Translations under genes and position numbers: made by a program
Notes under the pieces: generated by a model
What the model saw: the letters and a program-made list of their open reading frames with translations, nothing else
The model's database searches: none
Told to the model about the DNA's origin: nothing
Shown here: positions 25,865 through 41,200 of the stretch, one piece after another
Position numbering within the stretch: position 1 is the first letter of the stretch
Layout: each line of letters opens with the position of its first letter
Assembly: GCA_035582835.1 (NCBI GenBank)
Contig: JAYKAV010002923.1
Coordinates: 242,878 to 306,877, forward strand
Length of the DNA stretch: 64,000 nucleotides
Reading direction: 5' to 3'
Source of the DNA: Phoebastria nigripes
Taxonomy: Eukaryota > Chordata > Aves > Procellariiformes > Diomedeidae

Positions 25865-26975
25865 CACAGAACTGTAGTCCTAGCAGGTACTTTGCCAGAT
25901 GTCCTCATCAATAGCTGAAGCATAATCAATTTTACTTACATCCTTCCTGATGATTCCTTGTTTATACAGTATTAAAGACCTCCAATTAGGAAGATTCCAC
26001 AACTTTCCCAGCCAATCTCTTGCAATGCTTCATTTTCTTTTACTATTTTAAAGGTTTTTTTTGTTATTATCTATCCCAAATCTTCTTTTCTGCCCTTTAA
26101 ACACAATCCACCATAAGCTTAGAAAACAGATTATTCTCATCTTTGATATTTTTGGGACTGTGTCATCATATTCTCACTTTGATCTTCTCTTCTTCAGTGT
26201 AAACAACTAAATGTATTCAATCTTTCCTCATAGGTACTATTTTCTAGATACCTTATAATTCTTCTCATTCTCTTCCAGTTTCTGCTTGGTCCACACCTTC
26301 CTTGAAGTGCAGGGACACCAGCAAAGACTTACCAGTTCTGAATGGAGTTAAAGGACTGATTCTTTGAGTTTTTGCAGGTTGCAATTCTATTTATATATCC
26401 CAGTATGATGCTTATCTTTGTTGACACATGCTGAATGTGTTACCCACTGTAAAGCCACCAATGCTTTTTTTTTTTGAAGCATAGGTGAACAGGCAGCATA
26501 CAGAATGACTGTATGGACACAGAACATTTGTTTGGAGTCTACCTGATGTACAAGACAGCTATTTTTTACATTATCTCATAGTGCCAGGCCTTTTAGTATT
26601 CTTATGGTAGCCTTAAAACCTGTATTCTTTTTCCATAGAACTTCTGATTAGATGTTGTTCTAGCATCATGGACAGTTTGTGAAGTTGATTCTTTCTGATA
26701 CTATTGTTATTGACACAGTGACCGTACCTCTGGTTTCTCAAGATGAGTTTTAATTCTTACCCTGTACTCCAAAGTCCTGGCTGTCCTTCCTATCTTATTA
26801 TCTGAAAATGTAATTATCTGCACATTTAATAAGTATACTCTTGATTGTCTCATCCAGGTCAATGGATACCAGAACTGGAGCAGACCCCCATGGATACTCA
26901 CACAGTATGTTCTTCGGTTTTGTCAACGAACCATTGTAACTAGTTTGAGTACAGTACAGTACTGAGTACAAAGCA
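25865..26975 (-). mobile_element. Ancient CR1 3' region (antisense)
   Basis: The plus strand follows the order of an antisense CR1 3' half: CACAGAACTGTAGTCCTAGC, GGAAGATTCCACAACTTTCC, TTCAATCTTTCCTCATAGGT, TTTTCTAGATACC, CCCAGTATGATGCTTATC, TCATCCAGGTCAATGGATAC, GAGCAGACCCCCATGG and GTCAACGAACCATTGTAACT. The last blocks correspond to the RT segment around the catalytic box. Divergence is high, so it is far older than the 14-kb copy. No frame survives. Confidence 0.8.
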
Positions 26976-27557
26976 ATTTATTGAAAATGAGACCAATGAA
27001 GTAGAAACAGTTACTGATTAATATTTTGGCAGTTTCTGTTGCAAGTTAGTTTCTTATCTTCATTCTTAGTGCCATTTTTTTCTTTTTTTGTTTAAATAAA
27101 AGACCAAACAAAAGAACCAAACCGCTTGCTCTGTGAAAAGGGGCACTATTAAGAGAGGAATCACTGTTATAATATGTGATGTTTCTGCTGTTTAAGGCAA
27201 ATTGCCAGCCTTCAAGTAAACTAATTTATATATTGATCAGCAGAACTTACCACTTTGAGGAAGAGCATATTCCTTGCCAGAGTTATAAAGCAAAGGACTC
27301 ACAGAAACTCTGAATTAATAATGGAATGGTGTATAATGAAGATTCTGTTGAGACTGATAGACCTGTTATCTTCATGGAAGCACAGTGTTACTGAGAGTAT
27401 CTCTGGGATACACCATTGCCCAAGTATAAGACACAGTGTCTATGATCCTCTTTGGCTTGCATTGTGAGCTTCTGTTTTTTAATGCTTGACATTGTGGTTC
27501 AGTTCATGGTTTAGATGAGGATTTTCATGTGTATGTATACACAAACTCAGAAACAAG

Positions 27558-27579
27558 CACACACACACACACACACACA
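27558..27579 (+). repeat. CA dinucleotide microsatellite
   Basis: Eleven uninterrupted CA units. Confidence 0.95.
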
Positions 27580-29224
27580 GAGTTCTTCCCAGGACCCAAA
27601 TTCTGCCTTTTATTTTATGGATAAAACCCCATTCTAATCTTTGTAGGGTTACACAATTGTAAAATTGAAGCTGGAGTTTACCTTTCAGTCTATAAATAAA
27701 TATGTTAGTCTACAAATAAATAAAATATAAAGTAAAACCTATGAAAAACTGTCAGATGAAGCTGAGCAAAGAACCCTGTCTCTTCTATTGCTTATAGAAA
27801 CCAGAGTGCAGATGTTCAGCCCTGACTGCTTATTTGCAATGTTACTGTTCAGGTCATGGGTGACCATCTGTTTCCTTTCACTTTATGACACAGCACTTGC
27901 CCTCCATGAATCTTTCTGAGTTTCCTTCTGATATGATGGCAAAAGAGGAATGAAAGAAACACTTATTTGGACAAGAGGCAGAGAAGCTTGAATGAATAAT
28001 ATTATTGTAGTAAAACAGTGTGATTCTTCTCTTTAGTTTCCAAGCATCCCTAACAGTCCCATTAACTACTTTTCAAACAGGGAGGAGAGAGAGATACGCA
28101 GCCCTATAGTTGACTTTAGCCCTTGTAGGGCTCTATTTCTTCCCATTGACTAGATTGGCCACCTTTGGAAACTGATAAACAGAATAGTGTAAGTACCTAA
28201 ATTAGCTGCCGTAGTACGAGTACCCTTCTAAATATCCGGACTAATGCTTAGAGGGAACAAATGTTTGTCTAAACTTTGTAACAGTAAAACATTAGCTCTT
28301 TCGGAAGGCTGAACTGGCATTCAGTATAGTTTCATGAATCAGAGGTCTTTTCTGCAACACAGATGGGCATTTTTTAGATGAATTCTAACCCTTTATTATG
28401 AATAGTTCTCTTCATGAGTGGGCCTGGGTTTATTTCTACAGGGAAATAGTATCTTTTCTTTTTTGAAAAAGATACCTCTAAACATAAGGGGAGAGAACAA
28501 TGAAACAATGTTGAAAAGAAAAAACAAAATGCAAAGTTAACCACAAATTTCCATAATGAGGAAACAAACCACAATGTACTCTGAGATGGTGCCAGCCAGT
28601 CCCTCATTGGTTTTCAGTATAAAATAGAGGGCAAAATAAGAAAAGTTAAGGGACTTTCAAATGATCTACATGTCCAGTTGATTACCCCTAAGACCCAACT
28701 TCTCTTGTCAAATATATGTATGTAATACTGTTGCATGCAATCCCGTTCACTTGAATGAAATTACAACAAAATTATGTCCAATGTATACAGTATGCAGGGA
28801 AGTTACCTCTTATGCCAGTATTCTGACTTTCAAGAGCCTGCTTAAAAACCCAAACACAGCAACTGCCTGGAAAGATGGGTTTTATTTTTTGTATCTTCAG
28901 TAATCGTATTGCAAAATGTTAAGTTTATAGCACAGCCACTGTGCTTAAAAGCTTGGTATTTTTAATGTTTTGAGTCAGATTTATATCAGTATAACTACTT
29001 TCATTCTGGCTGTGTGTACAGGAGAATAATTTAACCTATTATTTCCTACAAATACTTGTTCTAACTAAAAATGTTTCAGATAGGAAATATCCAATTAAAG
29101 TAGGTGGCTGCAAACTCTCAGAGATCTTCTAGCTTAGCCGCAAGCAGTCTTGGGTCATTATTTGACTACACGCACTGTCAACTGAGTGAATGCACTCAGA
29201 TTTGAAACCAGTTCATTCCAAACC

Positions 29225-29261
29225 AAGTCTTACCATTTTTAAGTCTTACCATTTTTAAGTC
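29225..29261 (+). repeat. 16-bp tandem duplication
   Basis: AAGTCTTACCATTTTT occurs twice head to tail, with the first five bases of a third copy. Confidence 0.95.
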
Positions 29262-32200
29262 AACTCCAGAACCTACAGACAAACAAAATTAGGTCTTTGA
29301 GTTGATTTTGCCAATCTACACAAATGGTAGATCTAGGTAAATATCAAAATGGACGGTATATAACAGTGTGCTCTGTCAGCATTTATTGGGACTTCATATA
29401 CATAAATGAGGATTTCTAATGTATACTGTTGCAAGAGAGAAGTCCAACAGGGGCTTCTATATTTCTACACCCAGACTTTGACTACTGCACACGACGCTTC
29501 TTTTAAATAAAGAAACAATGGAGAAGAATCAACAATTCCTTTGCTTTCCTGAAGACTTAAATATTCCTTTAATGGAAAAATGTTTTATCTCAAATAATTC
29601 CTGGATGTGCAGGAGATATACACTTCTTGGTTGAGATCTGAATCTCACGAAATCTGCAATCAACAAACCCCAAAATAATGATAAATATTTAGGCACAACA
29701 AGAATGGTTGTTGATAAATATTTTTATTGGAAAAATTAATCTGAAAGAAGCTGATGTTTGGTGGAGACTTCCACAATTTTCAGTGGTTGTCTAGATCCAG
29801 TTGAACTTTCTCAAACTCTTTATGTATAGCCCTGAATGTCACTGATTCTGTTCTATCTTTGCACTTACTTACTTAGCAACTTTTTTCTTGTTTGCAGAAA
29901 ACTGTAGGAAACATGGTATCTGCTAATTAAGTAGTGTCTCCAAAGGAGAGATGGTCTCGTCTTGAGCTTCATTTGTAGTATTTCCATGTCATTTTTGCTA
30001 TCACTGAGCCAGGAAATCAATATTAGTATTACATAATTGTGCACTGAACCACCTTTAAACTGTTATCCTAAGTGCAGCAAAGAACAGAAAAACTTCTGTA
30101 TTTTTGCAATCTATGTGTACAAACTTAGAGCTGGGGAGGAAGGTCTCAGCACCTTGCAAAATAGGGTACTGCATCTTCTAAAGTCAATAGATTTCCTACA
30201 GATTTATGTCACTATAAATAAGTTAAGTGAGTTGAGTTATCACTCAAAACACTGAAACAGAAAGTAGATGTATGCGTGGAAAAGTAGTACATCATCTTCT
30301 TTCATTTAGGAATATTTGATATAGAACATTTGCATTTGACTGGACTTTTTATAAATATGCAACAGAACACCTATTACTTCCCATGGGAAATTATTCAGCA
30401 GTCTAATAGTTCTAATGCTCAGGGTGCTTTTTCTCTTAATTTTTCTTTTTCTTTATTTCATTCTATTAATTCTCATTGCACAGGTACTATATAAAACTAT
30501 TCCTATATCCCTTTGATATTAATGTCATTGATAGTAATGCTGTTATGTTTTTAGCTCTCTAGCCTACTCCACTGAAACATCACATTACATTCCTCTTTTG
30601 CAGTAGAAGAGACAAGTACTCAAAAGTTAAAAATGCAGTTTAACTTTTTGTTATCCACAGCGTAGGGAGGATAAAGCACTTAATGACATGATCACATATA
30701 TTTTTTCCAGATGTTCAGTCCAACCAACAGACTCAATTTAAACACGTGATCAGGAAATTTTGAGCTAGAATTGAGAGTTTAAGTTTAGGAAAATCTTATT
30801 CTTATGTCCCGGGGTGTATGAGATACCCTAGATACACACATTGTTAGGCAGAAGCGCATGTCAGACCCTGGAGATGAACAGCTAATTAGAATCACTGAGA
30901 TCGTATCTGACTGCATGGGTGCAGGGGGAAGTTGACGCTTCTGGCTGCATTTGCATGATAGCCTAATAATTCGACTGTTTGCCAAAGGACCTCTTTGATC
31001 TAGCTTCTCACTGTAAGAGGATTTTCACATCCAGCTTTTGTGTTCTAGGAGGGCATCTGTACCGACAGTCCCTGGAGTGATCTGACCATGACTTAGCTTC
31101 TCTTCCTATTATCACTGAGATATATTACAGCCAGAAAGGGAAAGCTGATCAGACCAGATAGTAGGAGCCTTGCCCTGTAAATAGTTGTTTGGGCATTTGG
31201 CCAGGAAGGGTCATATGAGTTCTAGTCCTGCACAATTTCTTTTTTCTCATTTTCGTCAAAGGCCAAATACTTAAACTACCCTGGGAGCAAACCGGTGTCT
31301 AAGTGCAGGACGTGATTGCAGGCACTCGGAACCTGGAACACTGAATGGTGACAATGAAACAGGTGTTTAAATCCAGGCAAGACGTTTTAGGCACACTGAA
31401 GCTGTCTGATAGGGTGGGATCATGCATCTCCATGTTCCACATACTGTCTGCTTTGAATCCCAGTCTAGGGACTTAATTTTTGCTCTAGACAATGTAGGAC
31501 AAAGTTGGATGTCTGACTCAGCTTTGTGAATTCCTTTTTTTGAATATGCTGAGTGCATAACTTTTAAGCATCGTAGCACCGAGCATTATTACGTCAAAAG
31601 CCTTTTGTTGAATGATTACTATGGTGAACACCACTCTAAAATTATGCTTCTAGAATGATAGAAAAGTATTTTCATTATTTGGCTTAATGAATGGCTCCAA
31701 GTCTCTCATTTCCTGCTCATTATTTGCACCTTTTACATGTAGGGACTCTGTAGTACAGGCAGAGATAGCAGACAGTTTCCCAGGTTGTAGTCTCCACTGT
31801 CCAGGTTACTCATACCCATCTTGTGTCCCCTCTTCCATTTTTTCCCAGTTTCCTTGTTAAATCATTTCTAGTTCATTCCAGTATCTAATTCTCTGTTCTC
31901 CTTTGCCCTGATTCTTCCTTGCTTTTACTTTACCATTTCCTGTTATAAGCCTGTAAACCAGTCTACTTGCTCAGTCAGTCCCAGAGTCCTTTACCAGGCC
32001 TGGCACTCTAATTCTGACCCAATATTACTCCTAGTTTCCCACTCCCATAACCATCTAACCTCAAGTAACAGTCCACTCTTCATCTTCCAGAATCTGTTCC
32101 AATCTGTTACAGCCACTTCTCCTTCTCTCTTTCCCATGTCTTTGATTGACTCTTTTACACTAGGAGTACATGGCTTCTTTCTCTGTGTTGCCAAGAGTGG

Positions 32201-35200
32201 AGAAAAACCTGATTTTGTGCTCAGGAGGAACACACATACTGGAACAGTGAACTGGCATGGGCTGCAACTGGCTACAGGCTGTCTGCATTCACAGTTTTAT
32301 GCCTGGTGGAAGTGTGTCCAATGTAGAGGAAGTTTTCAGGGGATTTATTCTCAAGATCAAAGCAGTGTGAATCTAATACATGTGAACAGTAACTTTTTCA
32401 GTGGATTTCAAGGTTAGAAGTCAAGTTTCCAAAACACCATTCAACGGCTTAATGATAAGACCCTGCTTTGTCTTCTCTTTAACCTTCTTCCAGCTTTTGC
32501 ATCAGTTGGATTATGGACATCCTATACCAAAAATGCCCTGTTTTCTGATGGTTGGCTATAATTCATGAAAACAATTCAGCTCCTTTTATTCAAACAGTCC
32601 ATGACTCTTCCACTCTTCTGGATGTACATTCATGCATTACCAAAATGCAAGTCTTCCCTCCTGTCATATGCAATACACGAACAACATCTGATCATGAGAT
32701 CTGATGTGTGACCCTCCTCCCTCCTGTCTCCCTGATGTTACAAAATGTGTTGTGGTCACTTAACAAAAAAATCCTTTCATTTTGTTTGAGCGACATAACG
32801 TGGGAGAGAAGGGATGTGGCATATGAAGCATCTTGAGTGTCTCCATAAGAGTCTATCTCACTCCCCTCCACTTCCAAAAGGCTGGGCATGGCTGCTGTAC
32901 AGCTGATGATTCCCCTGAGAATGATTCCTCCCACTTTGTAATCAGAAATTGCTGATGTCTTGTGTTCCTACTCCTCTAAAAAATACTAGCTTGAATCTGA
33001 CCTGTGAAATTAAGTTCAAATGATTGGAATTTCTCCAAGTTATAAATGTCTGAATCCAAATACTTACACCAAGAAGGTAGCTTTAGTAGTGCGTAGATGC
33101 TAACTACAATTTTGCTTTTTGGGCTTTCCTTATAAAAGAATTCCTCTAAACCCAACATAAACAGCAAATGGAGCCCATTATTTTCTTGTTAAGGATATGA
33201 CTGCTATAAATATGCATACAAAATTTGTGATTTTCTATTGCCAAAGCATAATGCATGGTGTTGTTTAACTGTTTATTGAAAAATTCCACTGGAGTACATG
33301 TGTGTATGTTTGAATACTTGAGAAGGCATCTATAAATAATGCAAGATTGATACTTCCAGTGAAGTCTGTTTCCATTTTGGTTCCATGAACATGGGCATTG
33401 GGCTGGAGGGGAGCTTCTTAACAGGCAAATGGTTTGCTTCTCCATTGTCCAGTGTTGTTTGACAGTCCCTTGGGAACATTTTAAGGACTTGGAGAGATGA
33501 ATCAACCCTCTAGTTTGCTTTGGGAGTCTGGGGTCTGGTCAGGGGTTTGTAGATCACAAATGACGATGGTTCTTCCACTTTCCTTCTGCATTGTTTCCTA
33601 GCTATGCAGTGTTCCAAAAGTGAATATTTTTGCTCCAAACTGAACAATCTGGTCTGCAGGTAACTAGGATATATCAATCCTGTGGTCTATACTATATTCC
33701 AGAATTAAGGTTTTACTCTTGCTCACCAGGAAATGTTTCTTGCAGTATGTATAATATTCTCATACAAACCTCCTGCTTGCTTTTTTTTTTTTTGAAATCT
33801 CGCTGAGCACATCCTTCTCAACTTTTATTTCAAATGTTCTTATATTTTAGACAAGGCTGATTCAAACTCCTGAGCAAACAGCCTTGAAAAGCCCTCTGTA
33901 AATAATCTGTGCATATACAATACAATATACAATTTACAGAAGACGTTTTGTTCTGCCCCAGACAGCACAGCTCCAAAAGGCAGTATACTACCATCCAGGT
34001 GACTCTAGCACTGTTTATAGAACTAGTAAGTGGGCCATCACAGCACCCCAAAGCTCCAGCAGTTCCAGCCTTACCATCTCCCTATCAGATTCATACTGGC
34101 TTTTCTTGTTGTGGTACCAGCTTCGATGAAAGCAGCAGCACACAGAGTTGTGCATGGACAGGCTGAATTAATCTCTCCATTAAAATCAATGGAATTATTC
34201 CTTAGGAGATACACAGGAAGCAGAATTACAGGCACTAGAGGGCTCTAGAGCTCTGTAGACATGACATATTTTATATGATCATTTAGTAGAAAACTTAATT
34301 ACCTTCATAAGTGAAACACAGCTAGCTTAGGTGGTAGGCAGAGGTAGGAAATTTTCTCTGGACTTCAGAGGAAACCATCCAATCCCTGCAGGAAAACAGG
34401 GATTACTTCATGGTAAGCAGCCCCAATTTTTAGCCTTCTTAAAGCTATTCCAGCTCTTAAACAAATAAAAATTCAATTGTGTTGGAAATTCAGGAAAGTG
34501 CAAAAAAAAAAAAAAAATCACTCAAAAAGCTAGAAATAACCTTATACACAAACTAATGAGTCACTTTTTCTTGCCAATCAACTCCTTAAATGAGATTTTA
34601 TCATTGGAAACAGTTAACCTAAAAATAATAAAAAACTAACAACCTTATTGAAAAGTTTGCCCCCACACACCCTAACTTACAATTGGCTATTTATTTTCTT
34701 CCAGTTGTATTATAAATTCCCATGGGAACATAGATCTCTTTTTGATTTCAGGCAGGAAATATCATTCTGTCAATATGCTTGTCTAACATGCACTAAGTCA
34801 TTTTTTTCCAAATAGGTGACATTTTAACATTGCATTTCATTTACACAAAGACTGCAATATTAAGAAAACTTAATGTAATCATTTTTCTTGTATGAGTAAG
34901 AATCCAGATACCAGTCTGGAATGAATTTTTCCAGCAGTGTTAAAAGTAATAATGGTTAGCTTCCTAACTGCTGATGCTTAAGTTTTGGCCTTTTCCACTT
35001 GTGGTTGTTCAGCTTCTCGAGTAGCTGTGAGTAGCTTTGTTTTTCTACTGGATATTGTAAGTTTAGTGAGGACTCAATCCAACAAAGCTCATAAGTAAAA
35101 CTTAAAGCAGTAAAAAGATCCGGCAAACCATTTACTTATACATATACTTTGCCCTTTTTTTTGGCAGAGGGCCTGTGTCCTCATTGGATATCTTGTTCGT

Positions 35201-38200
35201 CAGCTTCATTGGTGGGTCCCAGCCTGTGAGAACTGTGTGTTCAAGAAAAAAGGCAAATACTTAGGGCATTCCTAAGCAAAAGCTAGACACAGAGAAGACA
35301 TGGTATGGCAGTCTATATCAGGATGCAGGAGTGTGCCCTACTGTTTATGGCCAATACAATCACCTGGTTACCCTGCTTATCAGATGATGCCACAGTCACC
35401 ATTTCCCAGGCATTAAAAAGGCATTATTAGAACATAGGACGTTATGAAAACATATGACATTAATATATGGTATATCTGAGAGATAAACGATACAAGAAAT
35501 ACAGTTTATATGCATCATAGCTAGAGACTGGCATAACTTTTTGGTAAGTAAAAAGAGCAGTTTCTGTGCTGTGCTTTTGGGAGTTGTTGTCCATGTGGAT
35601 GAAGTTTATGTGACACATATATTCACTTGGTCCTTTTTTATTTGTAGTGTTTTAATGACCAAACTGCAAGCTCAGTGACTTCAATTCATGTTTGCATTAT
35701 GGAATATGTCTAGTGTCAACAGTGTATTTCCTTTGGGAAAAAAAACCACTACTTTTTTAGTCCCACTTTCTAACTTTCNAGCTAGAGATGGAAGTAAACT
35801 CAAAGTTAAGAATCCTACATTTAAGTATCTTCATATAAGTGTCTGTATCTGCACTGGGTGTCTAAGCTGGTGCTGTAATCAGTGGAGATTTAGCCAACAT
35901 CACCAGCAGAGCCTGAAGGTTCTTTCAGCTGACATTAAATCAGGTATCAGCATCCTGTCAGCTGAATAGTGCTGTACACTTCATTGGAGAGGAGATCAGT
36001 TCAGCAGCCCTCAGCTCCAAAGGAGAGACCCAGCATGCTCCCGGCTCAGGGACTTGGTCTCCAACCTGTAAAGAGTGATCAGTCTGGCTTGCTCCCAAAT
36101 CACTGCTCTACCGTCAACTTCCCTTTCAGAAATCTTTGGGTGTTAAATTAGCTGTTATTTCAAGAGGAATGGAAGGAGGATTTCATACCATTTTTGTAAT
36201 GTATATTTCAGGGCTACCAGTGTGGCCAGGAAGGATTTTTTTCCACCTTTCTGATGTTTGGTTTGTGGGTTTTATGTTTTCCACCTTTTTCTGGAGCACA
36301 AGGTGTTGCAACATGGGCAAGAAGTGCTTAAGGTCTTATTGGCATTCGAGAAACTCTCAGAGGTCTGACTGATATGTGTCATTTAGGGCTAAACTGATCT
36401 CTAGATTTTGATTTAAGAATGTTTGCAAGGTCAAGTTCACACAGACCTATTGGATTTTGCCTCTCACTTTAACTGTGGGCCAGAGTGCTCTCGATGGAAT
36501 TGCCTGGCCAGTTTCACTTAGCCAATTTTTCTACTACTGTAGTGACTCAGGACATTAGTGATTGTGACCAATAAGACTACGACAGCAGCATATTTACAAT
36601 GTCTTAACTGTTGGAATGGCTTCTGCATGGATCATAGCATGTGTTACCTAAACACGCTGCAATTAACATACACTGTGTACAGCAGAGAGAGCTCTCAGTA
36701 TTTTCTGAAATTCTGTTTCCTCTATATTATAGCAATTTGAATCAACAAAATATCAAGCATTCAAAATTATTGTTTGGTTTTGAAAGTCTTGGGTCATGAG
36801 TAGTTTCTATTTTCTATTTAATTCAGTCTCCTCCCACCCAAAGTAGCAAAATCTTGGAAAATTTACCTTTGGATACAAAATTTTAAGTACTGGGACAGTG
36901 TTTTTGTTACAGAATCGTGTTTGTTGTGGTGATAGATGTTTTCTATTAAACCCCAGCATCATGTGCACAATATTCTCATACCCAGATGCATGGTGAAGAA
37001 GCTGTTAGAGACTTTTTTTGCACAGAAAGGTTTTGTGACAGAAAAAACCCACATATTGCAGCTTTAGATTTCAAGTATTTATTTACACTGAAGAGATAGG
37101 TATGGAAACCAAAACAAAAACAAACTGATCTACCTAAAGAAGAAAGCTTTGTTTTTCTCCAGGACTTGTCATTGGAGTCAGATCATGGCCAGTTTATACA
37201 TCATGCTACCTTCAAGAGCAGTTACCTTAAAAATATTTCATTTGTTAAGGAAGCTTCACAGCACTATGCTGTACTACATGATGCACCACGTGAACATTCA
37301 TTTTGTGAATTGTAACATTATTTAAAAGCATTATAAAAAGATCAACTGCCTCCTTTTGTTCTCCCTTGACTGGTAATTTTGTACTGTCTGCTGAAATGGC
37401 AGCATTGGTGGCTGATTACAATGCTGATGTCAAAGAAAGAGATGTCAAAGAGATGCTGCATCCTGTTAAAAATGCTACCTTCATTACATATCTGTTTGGT
37501 CATGTATATTGCAAATTCTTTCTGAGCATTAAATAAAACTGCATGGCATTGTCCAGAAATTGTGCTTTTTTCATTTAGTGAATTTTTTCCCAGTCATTTC
37601 TTCTCGTACAGAATGACTGAAATATTTCAATGCTAATAATAATAATAACCATTTGATTCACAAAAAACATTGTTATTCCAATCTCTCAACAGTGAGTGAA
37701 TTATCTTGAGCTTGAACTGGAAGCAATTGCATTGGTATATTGCTATTATTCTCTTACCTCTCTTCTTAGAAAGCGACCATTGAAATGACCTCAGAATTTC
37801 AAGGGTCACGTATTTCATTTAACACTTTATCAGCCTTGAACATATTAAAACAATAGAAATGTTGCTAAATGTTGCTTCCTTATCTAATGTGACTCTGTTG
37901 CACCCAGTAATTCTGTGCTGGTTATGGAAATTTAACTAAGCTCACCAGTCCTCCAGTGGTGAATAGCATGGACAGCCTCTGAGTAAAATAAAATCGTTGA
38001 AACATACACAGATAATATAAAAATATTTTGGCAGAAAGAAAGAAAAATAAGAATTCTTCAATATTTTTGTACTTAAATATATTTATGTACTTAGTGTGTT
38101 AGATCATTCCTATATTTTGAAGTAATAATTTAAAAAAGAATAGTTCTAACTATGGCCGTACATCCTCTGGAGGTGCTTTATCCTACATGTTGTAGAAGTG

Positions 38201-41200
38201 CTCGGAGATGGTCAGTTTACAGACCCAAGAGTTTAAAATATTTAAGGAAGTGTATGCAGGTGCAGGGGTGAGAATAAACAGACGCTTAGGGAGGACAAGA
38301 TAGGTCATTTGCACGTGTTGCTGCAGCAGAGCTAAAACCTGTGTCCTCACTTGTTTTGTCTAATGTCAATGCCACATCATAGGTAATTAATGGCTGATAT
38401 TTTCCTCATGGTGATGCTTTCAATCATTTCCATGGCACATCAGTGCCCACAAAACAGACAAACAAAAAGAAAAAAACCAAACAACTACAAGNCCCACCAA
38501 CACATCTAATACTATTTTAAATTTTATTTGGCAGTTTCATCAGAAATGGCCAATAGTGGGAAAACACAGGTAATTTTTTACCCTCTTCATATTATGAATT
38601 ATTTTTCTTATTTGGAGGTGAGGCAGAGTTGTGAGGCAACACATGGAAAACAATCATTTCTCCATTCATGGACAGCCACAACTCTATTGCCATAAGAGTC
38701 AATTAATGTTATTGAGACAAATAACTTATTGGAGCAGAAAAAAAATAAAGAAGAAAGAGCTATACCCATGCAAATAAAGGAAAAACAAGAGAGATAAGAA
38801 ATGCATCCTGTCCAGTCATTCATATGCAGAGATATTTTAGATAATAAGTAATAATTACATTGTTTTAAGTTTATTCAGGACAAAAGTAAATGCAGTTTCT
38901 GTAGGTCTGTATTTTTAAAGTTATATTGATCCATCTCTGTAATATGCATGATTCTCATTTTTGTAAATTTTGTTAACTACCAATTTCAGTAAGAATGGAT
39001 TTTCTACTTAGCTCCATTGAAACCAATGGTAAAAACCACACTGACTGTATTGAGGCTAGCTTTTCTATCATCAACACTACTTTGACCAAATTAAATGATG
39101 CCATCTTTTGTCATTGAAAAGGAAGAGCATATGCAGTTGTATCAAATGTGTTCCCATTCATGTTTTGAAATACTGGCTGCTGAAAGCTCTGCTGAGGTCT
39201 AAACAGAAATGTTTATCCCCCTTCCCCCATATGCACACACACAATTTCCTACACCTCCCATTTACCACCCAGTGAGAAGGATCACATTTCCACTCCTCCC
39301 CTGCTCAGAGAGTATTTCAGAAGCTTTTTGAAAAACTCTTGACCTCACACATACGTACTATTACCACAGAAAGCTCCTTTAGTTTTCCTCTGATACCTAC
39401 TTCTGGGTAATCTCATACAGAACTATAATTAGGATAAATAAAGAATGCTGTCTTTAAAGACCTATTATTTTTCTTCAGATAGTCTTGTGAATGATTATTA
39501 ACAAAAGGTTTAAGTAAAGTGCCCTCCCTTCATGCTTTATAGGAGCTCTGACCTTCACTGCTACATCTGAAACATCTTGCTTCTCCACAGTAGCCAGGCT
39601 GTTTTGGACAACGTAAGCACTGTCTGAATGCATTGCATTGTGAGTGTAGTCAGTTTTATAAGTATGTGCATGTTTGGGGGTACTCATTTTATGAGTACTA
39701 GCTATTCCGGCAGGTCATCTGGAGGAAGTAGTTGATGGAAGGACCTCCAGCACTGCAAATACCTGATATTGCTGGAAATTCCCCTTACCTTCAGGGTAAA
39801 AGGCATCCATAAGCCCAGGTAGACCACTGGTCTTGAGAGGTTGATGCATACCAGTTTCTGCAGCAGCAGCACACAAGCAAGTAATGTAGCTAGCAACACA
39901 ATCTAGTTGTGTTCAACTGTCCAGCCCTACTTGTTTTAGAAACTGTTTAAAATGTTGCACATAAGCACTGAACTGATAGGTTGAGAATTTTTTTTTACAA
40001 GCTGGATGCCATATTGTGCGGCAGAACAACAGAAACACCCAAGCTAGTTTCTTCCAGTTTCTGACCTAATCTCCCTTTATGCATGTGAGTATTTTCTCTA
40101 GTTCTCCATACGCTCTACAGAAATATCCCAGATTCCTTTTCCTCCTGAGCTTATGCCTTCTGGATTTTTTGGCTATTTTTGAGAAGAAATGTATTCAACT
40201 TAATGGTTATTTTCCTTTGGATTCTTCAAAATGAGAAATTTCTTATCCAACAAGGCCCGAAGAATAATTCCTTCTAGAGGGGATGTGGCCAAGCATTTTC
40301 CTTCTTCAAAATGGCTGTAGCTTCCTATTCTCAGCAGGTCCAAGGCTTCAGGCTGCCCTCAGAGAAGATGGTGACCCCTGTTTCAACATGGTCACCTCAC
40401 TTCTTATCCACAGTGCTCTCCATGGAGCGAGCCTGACAGCCCTGATCTAGGTGGAATTTCCACTAAGCTTCTCAAAGCCCATATACCTCCAGGATGCTGA
40501 ACGACAACACACTCATCTGCCTACACACAGAGCTGAGGCATTACAGCATTGGACAACTCTGATTGATTGAACAGACCCCGAGGGCAGGACCCTATTACCA
40601 AGCCAATGCTCAGAACTGATTAACCCCTTAGCCAATGTCAAATACAGTACATTGCTGTAAGAAGACTATAAATCATAGGATAACTGTAGGGTCAGGCCTA
40701 CTGTGGCCCTCTTATATGTCTTGCCTAAAGCCTACTGTTGATTTTTCTAAACAGAGTATGTTAGTGCTATTCTGGCAGAACGAAAACAGTACAGGAGCTT
40801 CCAATCTAGATTTTTATTAATCAGAACATTTTGTACCTTGTTCGCTTTTTCTCTTGTTTCTCCTGATCACAGAGGGGAATGCATTACATATGAGACAAGG
40901 TGTATTTATGTTTTGGGACAGTTGTAGGAGATGTTTTTAAATGGTACCAATATTCTTGTACCTTTGAAAAGTTGTTGTCTGCACCCCAGCAGTGACAGCC
41001 ATTTAGCTTAACTTCATTTCAAGATTATCCTGAGAATTCTTAATCCCCACATTTCTTTCTCTGAGTCTGGTCCTTTTTGAAAAGGGCAGCTATGTTACTT
41101 AGTGTCTTACAAATGAATCCAACAATGGATTTAGGTATTTTAAAAGCTAAGTACAATGCCAGCCATACCCACACACCATCCTGTAGAATGGAGCCCAGGG

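Noticed and set aside
35167..35270. Possible SERINC loop exon after GGCAG near 35168, reading CVLIGYLVRQ
   Set aside because: Only the VLIGY part resembles the family VLVGYKAVYR motif; the rest diverges and spacing to the next motif does not fit. A stop follows soon.
36240..36300. VWFVGFMFSTFFW, resembling the SERINC VWFVVGM helix start
   Set aside because: No acceptor before it, no DFAHSW motif after it, and the similarity ends after a few residues.
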